A DNA stretch of 7,139 nt from Pseudomonadota bacterium (GCA_021821425.1 JAKACL010000151.1:1-7139); one strand, 5' to 3'; positions 1-6,333 are shown, numbered from the stretch's first letter. The notes: generated by a model from the sequence alone, not told the origin. Translations and numbers: made by a program.

Positions 1-310
1 AGCGGAAAAACACCGGAAACAGGTGGCCGATGAACACCGCCAGCGCACACATCAGCACGATGCCGTCGTCGAGGCCGAACTGGGGCGCCAGCATGCGCGC
101 CAGCATCACCGCCACCCATCCCTTCAACGCGTCGCCCAGCAGCGTCAGCACGGCGGCCAGCTTGCGCCCGCTGCGCAGCACGTTGGTGGCGCCCGGATTG
201 CCCGAACCGAAGCTGCGCGGGTCGGGCAGGCCCATGGCGCGGCTGACGATCACCGCAAACGACAGGGAGCCCAGCAGATAGGCAACGGCAATAAACAACA
301 GCGTGGTCAT
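1..310 (-). CDS. plsY: Glycerol-3-phosphate acyltransferase PlsY (N-terminal 103 residues, runs off window)
   Basis: PlsY is the inner-membrane enzyme that moves an acyl group from acyl-phosphate to glycerol-3-phosphate, giving lysophosphatidic acid, the first step of phospholipid synthesis. The visible N-terminus has a first membrane segment (about residues 2-22) and then the PlsY signature [12 protein letters not shown] (residues 35-46). The conserved D-x-x-KG motif follows (DALKG, residues 60-64), and a second membrane segment runs into GHLFPVF (residues 95-101), where the third conserved block begins. The ATG at 310-308 gives an N-terminus of the usual PlsY form, and no further upstream start is needed. 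No good Shine-Dalgarno sequence lies in front of it. The gene is divergent from folB across a 68-nt gap. It is cut by the window edge; about half of the usual ~200 residues are visible. Confidence 0.95.
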   Translation of the reverse strand, partial: MTTLLFIAVAYLLGSLSFAVIVSRAMGLPDPRSFGSGNPGATNVLRSGRKLAAVLTLLGDALKGWVAVMLARMLAPQFGLDDGIVLMCALAVFIGHLFPVFFR

Positions 311-378
311 AAACAAGTCAGTAAAATGGCAGGTTTTGAGCGGGTCCGTTGGCGGACGTTCCGCGGACAATCAAGGCA
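311..378. promoter_or_regulatory. Divergent plsY/folB intergenic region with -10-like TAAAAT and CGGAC repeats
   Basis: This 68-nt gap must carry the start signals of two divergent genes. On the + strand a TAAAAT hexamer at 322-327 resembles a sigma70 -10 element for folB, but no convincing -35 lies 16-18 nt upstream. Between it and the folB ATG, GTCCG (344-348) pairs with CGGAC at 353-357 across a 4-nt loop, or alternatively with a second CGGAC at 364-368. A small hairpin in the folB leader is therefore possible. AAGG at 373-376 lies very close to the ATG at 379 and may be a poorly spaced ribosome binding site. The promoter assignment is inference; the repeats are directly visible. Confidence 0.35.
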
Positions 379-741
379 ATGGACATTCTATTTTTGCGGG
401 ACTTTCGTCTCGAACTGATTATCGGCATATACGAGTGGGAACGCAAAGTACCCCAGCCGGTGCGGCTCGACCTCGAAATCGGCCTGCCTGACAGCAAGGC
501 CGGCGGCACCGACGATGTGGCCGACACCATCGACTATGGCGCGGTGGCGATGCGGGTGAAGGATTACCTGCACAATGCGCCGCAGCCGATCACGCTGGTC
601 GAATCGGTGGCCGAGCACGTGGCCACCATCGTGCGCGACGAATTCGGCGCGCCGTGGGTCAGGGTGTCGGTGACCAAGTTCGCCATCGTGCCGGGCATCA
701 AGGAGCTCGGCATCACCATCGAACGCGGCACGCGTTTGTGA
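379..741 (+). CDS. folB: Dihydroneopterin aldolase FolB
   Basis: FolB cleaves 7,8-dihydroneopterin to 6-hydroxymethyl-7,8-dihydropterin and glycolaldehyde in cytosolic folate synthesis. The 120-residue product is of normal family length and begins MDILFLRDFRLE, the typical bacterial FolB opening. Aligned by eye to characterised enzymes, the pterin-site and catalytic residues are all present: Glu21 in the IGIYEWER block, Tyr53 in DTIDYG, Glu75 in LVESVAE and Lys100 in SVTKF. The C-terminus GITIERG is also typical. A TTG at 349 lies in the same frame, but the ATG at 379 is preferred because it reproduces the family N-terminus exactly. The stop TGA overlaps the GTG start of the downstream permease, so translation of the two is probably coupled. 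folB next to plsY is a familiar proteobacterial arrangement. Confidence 0.95.
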   Translation: MDILFLRDFRLELIIGIYEWERKVPQPVRLDLEIGLPDSKAGGTDDVADTIDYGAVAMRVKDYLHNAPQPITLVESVAEHVATIVRDEFGAPWVRVSVTKFAIVPGIKELGITIERGTRL

Positions 742-1493
742 GTCTGGAGCAGCTGGCCGCCAGCAGCATTGGCGGCGCAGCCGTCATCCTGCTGGCGGCG
801 TATGTCATCCGCGGCATCACCGGGTTTGGTTCGGGGCTGATTGCGGTGCCGCTCTTGGCCTTGTTCCTGCCGCTGAAATTCGTGGTGCCGCTGGTGCTGC
901 TGCTGGATTTTACCGCGTCGATCGTGATCGGCGGGCTCACGTTCAAGCGCGTGAAGTGGGACGAGGTCGGGATCCTGATTCCGTTCGGGGTTGTCGGCGT
1001 GGTGCTGGGTACCAGCCTGCTGCTCAAGCTGCCGCCCGAGCCCATGCTGCTGACGCTGGCCGGCTTCGTTTTTCTGTTCGCGCTTCGCAGCATATTCAAC
1101 ATTCACGGCGACAAGCCGATTTCGCGCGGCTGGGCGGTGCCGGCCTCGCTGGTCGGCGGCACCGTGGGGGGGCTGTTCGGTACCGGCGGACCGCCGTATG
1201 TGATTTACTTGAGCCATCGCATCCGCGACAAGGGCGATTTGCGTGCGACCTTGTCGGCGACGTTCTTTATCGAAGGGATCACGCGCATCGCGAGCTTTCT
1301 GGTGGCCGGCCTGCTGCTGACCGGCCCGGTGTGGATCGCGTACCTTGCCGCGCTGCCGCTGGTGCTGGGCGCGCTCTACCTGGGCGGGCGTGTGCATGTC
1401 GGTCTGACGCAGCAACAGATGACGCGGCTGGTCGGCATGCTGTTGCTGGTGTCGAGTGTATCGTTGCTGTTCAAGGCCATGAGCTATGAGTGA
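738..1493 (+). CDS. TauE/SafE (DUF81)-family membrane permease
   Basis: This 251-residue, strongly hydrophobic protein has about eight predicted membrane segments in two similar halves. Each half carries the glycine-rich hairpin typical of TauE/SafE transporters: RGITGFGSGLIAVPL (residues 25-39) and VGGTVGGLFGTGGPPYVIYL (residues 139-158). A charged cytoplasmic linker (about 121-131, NIHGDKPISRG) separates the halves. The family moves small anions such as sulfite, sulfoacetate or other organic sulfonates and carboxylates; the substrate here cannot be read from sequence. The GTG at 738 is chosen because it overlaps the folB stop as GTGA and yields a full-length N-terminus; extending upstream would place non-family sequence inside folB. 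The gene ends 7 nt before the next start, so it probably shares an mRNA with folB and the hydrolase gene. Whether it exports a product of the downstream enzymes is speculation. Confidence 0.9.
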   Translation: MSLEQLAASSIGGAAVILLAAYVIRGITGFGSGLIAVPLLALFLPLKFVVPLVLLLDFTASIVIGGLTFKRVKWDEVGILIPFGVVGVVLGTSLLLKLPPEPMLLTLAGFVFLFALRSIFNIHGDKPISRGWAVPASLVGGTVGGLFGTGGPPYVIYLSHRIRDKGDLRATLSATFFIEGITRIASFLVAGLLLTGPVWIAYLAALPLVLGALYLGGRVHVGLTQQQMTRLVGMLLLVSSVSLLFKAMSYE

Positions 1494-1509
1494 ATGATCT
1501 ATGAGTGAA
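1484..1509 (+). repeat. 15-bp-period tandem duplication across the permease stop and hydrolase start
   Basis: The 11-mer ctatgagtgaa occurs at 1484-1494 and again at 1499-1509, exactly 15 bp apart. The first copy holds the end of the permease frame (TAT GAG TGA) and also an ATG at 1486 that reads M-S-E-stop. The second copy holds the real start of the hydrolase gene (ATG AGT GAA, M-S-E). The simplest reading is a short tandem duplication that pulled apart two genes that once overlapped. Confidence 0.7.
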
Positions 1510-2457
1510 GCGGATTCGCTGCATTTTCAATCGGTGGCGTTCACCGGCCTGGCGCCGGGCGCGCGCCTGATCGTGCTGGGCGCGGTTCACGGCAACGAGA
1601 CCTGCGGCACCCGGGCGATCCGTCGCGTGATCGGTGAGATCGAGTCCGGCCAGTTGCGCATCGCCGCGGGCCACGTCACCTTCGTTCCGGTCACCAACCC
1701 TTTGGCCTACGCGCGCCGTCAGCGCATGGGCGACCGCAACCTCAACCGCAATCTGGTGCCGACCGACACCCCGGTCGAGTTCGAGGATCGCATCGCCAAC
1801 TGGCTGTGTCCCTTGCTGGCGCAGCACGACGCGCTGCTCGACCTACACTCCTTCCATACACAGGGCCAACCTTTCGTCATGCTGGGGCCGGAGGACAACC
1901 GCGGCGCGCTGGAGCCGTTTGCGCGCGCCGCCGAGGAAACCGCGCTGGCGCTGCGGCTGGGCGTGCATCGTTTCGTCGACGGCTGGCTCGACACCTATGC
2001 AGCCGGTGTGGCGCGCCGCCTGGCCGCGGGTGCGTCTTCGCGCGAGGCTGATGTGCATTACGGCGTGGGCACCACCGAATACATGCGTGCGCACGGCGGC
2101 ATTGCGCTGACGCTGGAATGCGGCCAGCACGACGACCCGGCCGCGCCCGAGGTGGCCTATCGCGCCATCCACAATGCGCTGGCGCATCTGCGCCTGAGCG
2201 CCGAGCCCGCACCCGCCACGGTGGACCGCACCGAGGCGCTGCGCCTGTATCAGGTCGTCGACCGCGCCCACGCAGAGGATGCCTTTGTGCGGCCCTGGTC
2301 CAGCTTCGACCCAGTGCAGGCAGGCGAGGTGATCGGCACGCGCCACGATGGCACGCCGGTGCAGGCCGACCGCGACGGCCACATTGTGTTTCCCAACCCC
2401 AACGCGTTGCCGGGGCAGGAATGGTTTTATCTTGCGCGCCGCAGCACGCGGGTGTGA
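1501..2457 (+). CDS. Succinylglutamate desuccinylase/aspartoacylase (AstE/AspA)-family zinc hydrolase, copy 1
   Basis: The 318-residue protein belongs to the AstE/AspA family, zinc enzymes of the M14 carboxypeptidase fold that hydrolyse N-acyl amino acids. Zinc ligands are His30 and Glu33 in GAVHGNE and His116 in LDLHSF. The substrate-carboxylate block is GDRNLNRNL (residues 77-85), and the catalytic Glu is expected at 206 in LTLECGQH. A C-terminal beta-rich domain (about 245-318) contains VQAGEVIGT and HIVFPNPNALPG, as in other family members. The true acyl-amino-acid or peptide substrate is unknown. It does not sit beside arginine-catabolism ast genes, so classical AstE function is not supported. 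The ATG at 1501 has a weak GAGTGA-like site 7 nt upstream. It follows the permease by 7 nt and precedes the GCS2 ligase by 89 nt. Confidence 0.88.
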   Translation: MSEADSLHFQSVAFTGLAPGARLIVLGAVHGNETCGTRAIRRVIGEIESGQLRIAAGHVTFVPVTNPLAYARRQRMGDRNLNRNLVPTDTPVEFEDRIANWLCPLLAQHDALLDLHSFHTQGQPFVMLGPEDNRGALEPFARAAEETALALRLGVHRFVDGWLDTYAAGVARRLAAGASSREADVHYGVGTTEYMRAHGGIALTLECGQHDDPAAPEVAYRAIHNALAHLRLSAEPAPATVDRTEALRLYQVVDRAHAEDAFVRPWSSFDPVQAGEVIGTRHDGTPVQADRDGHIVFPNPNALPGQEWFYLARRSTRV

Positions 2458-2546
2458 GCGCAGACGCGCGCGCCCGGATGAACCGACCGCCGGACGGAAT
2501 GTTCTAAGCCGAGTCAATTAATGTGAAGTGAAATCCGGACGCACGC
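2458..2546 (+). promoter_or_regulatory. 89-nt spacer before the GCS2 ligase; possible internal promoter, weak
   Basis: This is the only sizeable gap in the rightward gene run. Its first half is GC-rich; its second half (about 2509-2534) is clearly AT-richer and contains TAATGT at 2519-2524, a possible -10. No matching -35 is evident. CCGGAT (2474-2479) and ATCCGG (2533-2538) form a widely spaced 6-bp inverted repeat. There is no hairpin followed by a T-run, so no terminator is called. CCGGAC (2535-2540) before the ATG is a weak ribosome binding site. Confidence 0.25.
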
Positions 2547-3986
2547 ATGGGACAGGAAATCAACCGCACCTGCTTTTCCGACGCCGACTGCGAACGCTTT
2601 GCCGCCCGGCTGGCACAGGAAACGGCAGCATTGCGGTCGTTTTCCAGAACCGGCAGTTTCACCGATACGCGCCATGTCGCCGGATTCGAGCTCGAAGCCT
2701 GGCTGCTCGACCATGCCGGCCGCCCCAGCCCGGTCAACGAGGCCTATCTGCGCGCGCTGAACGATCCGATGGTGGTGCCCGAGTTGTCGCGCTTCAACGT
2801 CGAACTGAATGCGCCGCCGCTGGAGATCGGCGCGGGCGTACTGGCCGCGATGGAGGAGTCGTTGCTGACCACCTGGGACCGCTGCCAGCAGGTCGCGCAC
2901 GGGATGGACACGGTGCTGGCGATGATCGGCATTCTGCCGACCATCCGCGAGGAGGATTTATGCCTCGCCAACATGTCGGCAATGAACCGTTTCGATGTGC
3001 TGAATGCGCAGGTGCTGCAGCAGCGCGACGGCGCCCCGATCCGGATCGACATCGAAGGCGCGGATCAACTGCATCTGCTTCGGCCCGACGTCATGCTGGA
3101 AGCGGCCACCACCTCGTTCCAGCTGCATCTGCAGGTGCCGTTCGCGCGCGCGGGCCGCTACTACAACGCCTCGCTGATCAGCTGCGCGCCGCTGCTGGCG
3201 GCGGCGGTCAATTCGCCGCTCTTGTTCGGCCAGCGCCTGTGGCAGGAAACGCGCGTGCCGCTGTTCGAGCAGTCGGTCGAGCTGGGCGGCTACAACGGGC
3301 TGGCCGAACCGACCGTGCGGCGCGTGAGTTTCGGGCGCGACTATGTGGCGCACAGCCCGCTCGAACTGTTCGAGGAAAACCTCGAGCATTATCCGGTGCT
3401 GCTGCCGATGCCGCAGACCGAATCGCCGGCGCGCTTTCCGCATCTGCGCCTGCACAACGGCGCGATCTGGCGCTGGGTGCGTCCGCTGATCGGCTTCGAC
3501 GCCGCCGGGCAGGCCCATATCCGGATGGAACAGCGGGTGCTGCCGAGCGGCCCCACGGTGCTCGACATGGTCGCGAATGCGGCGCTGTATTTCGGCCTCG
3601 TGCACGCGTTGGCGCGACAGCCGCAGGCCGCCGAATCCGAGCTGTCGTTTGACGATGCGCGTGCCAACTTTTATGCTGCGGCGCGCCACGGGCTGCAGGC
3701 CGGGATGATCGGGCTGGATGGCCGGCGCCAGCCCGTGCGCGACTGGCTGCTCGAGACCGGACTGCCGCTGGCCCGCCGCGGGCTCGGCGATTTCGGCCTG
3801 CCCGAGGCCGAGATCGAGCATTATCTGGGTGTCGTCGAAGCCCGCGTGCGCAGTGGCCAGACCGGGGCGGCCTGGCAGCTGCAACGGCTTGAACAGGTGG
3901 ACGGCAAGCTGCACCGCATGATGGACGATTATCTCGACAACCAGCGCTCCGGCGCGCCGGTCCACCAGTGGAACCTGTCATGCTGA
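2547..3986 (+). CDS. GCS2-family carboxylate-amine ligase (glutamate-cysteine-ligase-like)
   Basis: The 479-residue protein looks like a member of the GCS2 family (glutamine-synthetase-fold ligases, including YbdK and plant-type glutamate-cysteine ligases), which join a carboxylate to an amine using ATP. Visible blocks, in order, are: GFELEAWLLD (46-55), with the metal-binding Glu pair 48/50; ELSRFNVELNAPP (79-91); TTSFQLHLQVPF (188-199), the His-containing core strand; LHNGAIWRWVRPLIG (302-316); and MEQRVLPSGPTVLDMVAN (327-344). The C-terminus is helical. The start MGQEINRT at ATG 2547 gives a complete N-terminus. Family membership points to gamma-glutamyl or similar amide-bond synthesis, but neither cysteine nor glutamate specificity can be read from sequence. 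No gshB is present in the window. The last seven bases overlap the next hydrolase gene (ATGCTGA), implying coupled translation and a shared pathway. Confidence 0.85.
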   Translation: MGQEINRTCFSDADCERFAARLAQETAALRSFSRTGSFTDTRHVAGFELEAWLLDHAGRPSPVNEAYLRALNDPMVVPELSRFNVELNAPPLEIGAGVLAAMEESLLTTWDRCQQVAHGMDTVLAMIGILPTIREEDLCLANMSAMNRFDVLNAQVLQQRDGAPIRIDIEGADQLHLLRPDVMLEAATTSFQLHLQVPFARAGRYYNASLISCAPLLAAAVNSPLLFGQRLWQETRVPLFEQSVELGGYNGLAEPTVRRVSFGRDYVAHSPLELFEENLEHYPVLLPMPQTESPARFPHLRLHNGAIWRWVRPLIGFDAAGQAHIRMEQRVLPSGPTVLDMVANAALYFGLVHALARQPQAAESELSFDDARANFYAAARHGLQAGMIGLDGRRQPVRDWLLETGLPLARRGLGDFGLPEAEIEHYLGVVEARVRSGQTGAAWQLQRLEQVDGKLHRMMDDYLDNQRSGAPVHQWNLSC

Positions 3987-4990
3987 CGCACTACGATACC
4001 GTGCCCCCCGGCCTGCTGGACCTGCCGGCATCGAGACTGGGCGAGGTGTTGCCGGGGCCGGCGCTGATCCACCTGCCGGGGCGGCGAAGCCCGCCGCTGT
4101 TCGTCTCGGTGCTGTTGCACGGCAACGAGGATACCGGCTGGCTGGCCGCGCAGTCGGTGCTTCAGAAATTTGCCGGGGCCGAGCTGCCGCGCGCGCTGTC
4201 GCTCTACATCGGCAATGTCGCCGCGGCGCGCTCGGGCGTGCGCCGGCTCGACGGCCAGCCGGACTACAACCGGGTATGGCCCGGCAGCGAGGAGCCGGAT
4301 TCGCCCGAAGCGGCAATGATGCGGCAGGTGGTCGACGCGATGCGCGCGCGCGGCGTGTTTGCCAGCCTCGACATCCACAACAACACGGGCTTGAATCCGC
4401 ATTACGCTTGCGTCAACCGGCTGGAGCCGAATTTTCTGCATCTGGCCACGCTGTTTTCGCGCGTCGTCGTCTACTTCATCCGGCCGCTCGGCGTGCAGTC
4501 GGCCGCGTTTGCCGAGCTGTGCCCGGCGGTCACGGTGGAATGCGGCAAGCCCGGCACACCGGGCAGCGTCGACCATGCCGCCGCCTTCATCGAAGCCTGC
4601 CTGCATTTGTCCGAATTTCCGGTCCACCCGGTGGCGCCGCACGACATCGATCTGTTTCACACCGTGGCCACGGTCAAGCTGCCGGATGCGGTCAGTTTCG
4701 GCTTCGCTGCGCCTGAAGCCGATATCGACTTTGCCCCCGCGCTGGATCATTTCAATTTTCGCGAACTGACGCACCGCGATGTCTGGGGACGGATCCGGCT
4801 GGGCAGCGCCGCCCGGCTGCAGGCGCTGGACGAACGCGGCGAGGACGTCGGCGATCGCCTGTTCGATTACCGCGGGGACGGGATCACCCTCGCGAAACCG
4901 CTGATGCCGGCCATGCTGACGCGCGACGAGCGGGTGATCCGCCAGGACTGCCTGTGCTATCTGATGGAGCGGATCGGGATGCCGGGCTGA
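3980..4990 (+). CDS. AstE/AspA (M14-like)-family zinc hydrolase, copy 2
   Basis: This 336-residue protein is a second, divergent AstE/AspA-family zinc hydrolase. Likely zinc ligands are His47 and Glu50 in VLLHGNED and His133 in LDIHNNTG. The Asn-Arg pair for substrate carboxylate binding is in DYNRVWPG (residues 95-102), and the catalytic Glu is expected at 187 in VTVECGKPG. A C-terminal beta-barrel-like region follows (about 225-336). It differs from copy 1 in nearly all motif contexts (DIHNNTG versus DLHSFHT, DYNRVWP versus DRNLNRN), so the two are distant paralogues and probably differ in substrate. The ATG at 3980 is preferred over the in-frame GTG at 3968 because AGTGGA at 3967-3972 then serves as its ribosome binding site. 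Overlap with the ligase gene suggests the two enzymes act on related amides. The stop lies one base from the convergent xerD stop. Confidence 0.87.
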   Translation: MLTHYDTVPPGLLDLPASRLGEVLPGPALIHLPGRRSPPLFVSVLLHGNEDTGWLAAQSVLQKFAGAELPRALSLYIGNVAAARSGVRRLDGQPDYNRVWPGSEEPDSPEAAMMRQVVDAMRARGVFASLDIHNNTGLNPHYACVNRLEPNFLHLATLFSRVVVYFIRPLGVQSAAFAELCPAVTVECGKPGTPGSVDHAAAFIEACLHLSEFPVHPVAPHDIDLFHTVATVKLPDAVSFGFAAPEADIDFAPALDHFNFRELTHRDVWGRIRLGSAARLQALDERGEDVGDRLFDYRGDGITLAKPLMPAMLTRDERVIRQDCLCYLMERIGMPG

Positions 4991-4997
4991 CTCAGCC
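4985..4997. repeat. Palindrome at the convergent stop codons
   Basis: GGCTGA (4985-4990) and TCAGCC (4992-4997) are perfect inverted repeats around a single central base, C4991. The left arm ends in the TGA of the hydrolase gene and the right arm begins with the reverse-complement TGA of xerD. The stem is short and has no T-run, so this is not called as a terminator. Confidence 0.6.
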
Positions 4998-5882
4998 GCG
5001 CGGGTGATGCTGCGCGTGCAACTGCTTCATCCGCTCGCGCGCCACGTGGGTGTAGATCTGGGTGGTGGAAATGTCGCTGTGGCCGAGCAGCATCTGCACC
5101 ACGCGCAGGTCGGCGCCGTGATTGAGCAGATGCGTGGCAAAGGCGTGGCGCAGCGTGTGCGGCGACAGCGGGCGGGTGATGCCGGCAGCCTGCGCGCGCC
5201 GCCTGATCAGGTACCAGAAGCCCTGCCGCGTCATGCCGCTGCCGCGCGCGGTGACGAACACCGCATCGGACAGGTTCTTTTCCATCAGCAGCGGGCGGGC
5301 GTCGGCCAGATAGCGCTTGAGCCATTGCACTGCCTCCTCGCCCAGGGGCACCAGCCGGTCCTTGTTGCCCTTGCCGGTCACCCGCAGCACGCCGTCGTTG
5401 AGGTTCATCGCGGTCAGCTTCAGTCCCACCAGTTCGGACACCCGCAATCCGGTGGCGTACAAGGTTTCCAGCATCGCGCGGTCACGCAGGCCCAGCGGAG
5501 TGTTGACGTCTGCGCTGTCGAGCAGGCGTTCGACGTCGACCTCGGTCAGCGTCTTCGGCAGCGCGCGCGGCAGCTTGGGGCTGTCGAGGTTGAGCGTGGG
5601 GTCGGCGGCGATCAGGTTTTCGCGCAGCAGATAGCGGTAAAAACGCTTCAGCGCCGACGTGTAGCGCGCAGCGCTGCGCGGCTGCGTGCGGCAGGCGAAA
5701 CGCCAGGCCAGATAGGCTTCGATGTCTCCCGCGACGGCAGCATCCAGGCCGTGCGTGCGTTCCTTTTCCAGCCAGGCGCCGAAGGTCTTCAGGTCGCGCC
5801 GGTACGCCGCCAGCGTCAGGTCGGCCAGTCCGTCTTCCAGCCACAGGTGGTCGCAGAACCGGTCAATCAGCGCGTCGTTCAT
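4992..5882 (-). CDS. xerD: Tyrosine recombinase XerD
   Basis: XerD acts with XerC and FtsK at the dif site to resolve chromosome dimers before cell division. The 296-residue length matches the family (E. coli XerD is 298). The N-terminal SAM-like core-binding domain spans about residues 1-88, and the catalytic domain about 108-290. All catalytic residues are visible: Arg147 in ATGLRVSEL, Lys171 in TGKGNKDR, His242 and Arg245 in SPHTLRHAFATH, His268 in LLGHSDISTTQIY and nucleophile Tyr277. The close match to the XerD rather than the integrase pattern (GKGNKDRLVPLGEEA) supports a housekeeping role. The ATG at 5882-5880 lies within the end of ogt (20-nt overlap) with only a weak ribosome binding site, so translation is probably coupled to ogt. 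XerC versus XerD is decided by eye; XerD is favoured. Confidence 0.95.
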   Translation of the reverse strand: MNDALIDRFCDHLWLEDGLADLTLAAYRRDLKTFGAWLEKERTHGLDAAVAGDIEAYLAWRFACRTQPRSAARYTSALKRFYRYLLRENLIAADPTLNLDSPKLPRALPKTLTEVDVERLLDSADVNTPLGLRDRAMLETLYATGLRVSELVGLKLTAMNLNDGVLRVTGKGNKDRLVPLGEEAVQWLKRYLADARPLLMEKNLSDAVFVTARGSGMTRQGFWYLIRRRAQAAGITRPLSPHTLRHAFATHLLNHGADLRVVQMLLGHSDISTTQIYTHVARERMKQLHAQHHPRG

Positions 5883-6333
5883 GCGCCAGCAGCCAGGTTT
5901 TCACGTCCAGCGGCGCGCCGCTGGATGCATGCATGAAGCCGCCCAGCCCGTTGGCGGCCACCACGCGGTGGCAGGGGATGAGAATGGGCAGCGGGTTCGC
6001 GCCGCAGGCTTGACCTACCGCGCGCGCTGCGGTGCCCAGTTTTTTCGCCAGCGTGCCGTAGGTGGTCGGCTGCCCGGCCGGAATCGCCAGCAGCGCCCGC
6101 CAGACGTGCAGCTGGAACGGCGTGCCCGCCGGCACATAGAGCAGGTCGAATTCATGCGCGGGATTGCGCCAATAGGCGTCGAGCTCGTCGCCCAGATGGC
6201 GGGCGCGCGAGTCGACCCGTCCGGAGACGGGGGTGTCGGCGGACAGAAAATCCAGCCGGGTCAGCGCGTCGCCGGTGAAGATCGCGCCGAGGCGGCAGGG
6301 CGGAGCATCCACGATGGCATCGTAGTGGGGCAT
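5863..6333 (-). CDS. ogt: Methylated-DNA--protein-cysteine S-methyltransferase (O6-alkylguanine repair)
   Basis: This suicide repair protein takes the alkyl group from O6-alkylguanine in DNA onto its own cysteine. The 156-residue form has an N-terminal ribonuclease-like domain (about 1-68) and the C-terminal DNA-binding domain. The acceptor Cys121 lies in NPLPILIPCHRVV, preceded by TTYGTLAKKLG (90-100) and the RAVG block with the helix-turn-helix arginine (Arg104). The motif after the active site is unusual: GGFMHASSGAPLDVKTWLLAHE (131-152), where family members more often read GGYSGG-x-x-x-K-x-WLL. No Ada-type sensor domain is present, so this is the stand-alone Ogt/MGMT type. No ribosome binding site is visible before the ATG at 6333-6331, but a TAAAAT hexamer ends 6 nt upstream of it. 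The gene overlaps xerD by 20 nt. Confidence 0.93.
   Translation of the reverse strand: MPHYDAIVDAPPCRLGAIFTGDALTRLDFLSADTPVSGRVDSRARHLGDELDAYWRNPAHEFDLLYVPAGTPFQLHVWRALLAIPAGQPTTYGTLAKKLGTAARAVGQACGANPLPILIPCHRVVAANGLGGFMHASSGAPLDVKTWLLAHERRAD

Noticed and set aside
349..378. TTG start for folB ten codons upstream
   Set aside because: FolB proteins characteristically begin MDI-x-F at the position of the ATG at 379.
654..737. Upstream extension of the permease gene into folB
   Set aside because: The extra residues are charged and not family-like; the GTG at 738 overlapping the folB stop gives a normal TauE/SafE N-terminus.
564..1415. Long minus-strand open frame opposite folB and the permease
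   Set aside because: Gln/Arg/His-rich, low-complexity product typical of antisense frames in GC-rich DNA; the + strand genes here have clear family motifs.
2958..3965. Long minus-strand open frame (335 codons) opposite the GCS2 ligase
   Set aside because: The opposite strand has conserved ligase motifs throughout; this frame shows no recognisable domain and a skewed Arg/His/Gln composition.
2547..3986. Confident naming of the ligase as gshA
   Set aside because: GCS2 members catalyse varied carboxylate-amine ligations; substrate specificity cannot be read from the motifs and no gshB is nearby.
4992..5882. xerD as an integrase marking a genomic island
   Set aside because: Length and motifs match housekeeping XerD, and no tRNA, att repeat or phage/plasmid gene is nearby.
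5004..5936. Long plus-strand open frame opposite xerD
   Set aside because: It is the antisense shadow of xerD, whose catalytic residues are all intact; the frame has no recognisable motif.
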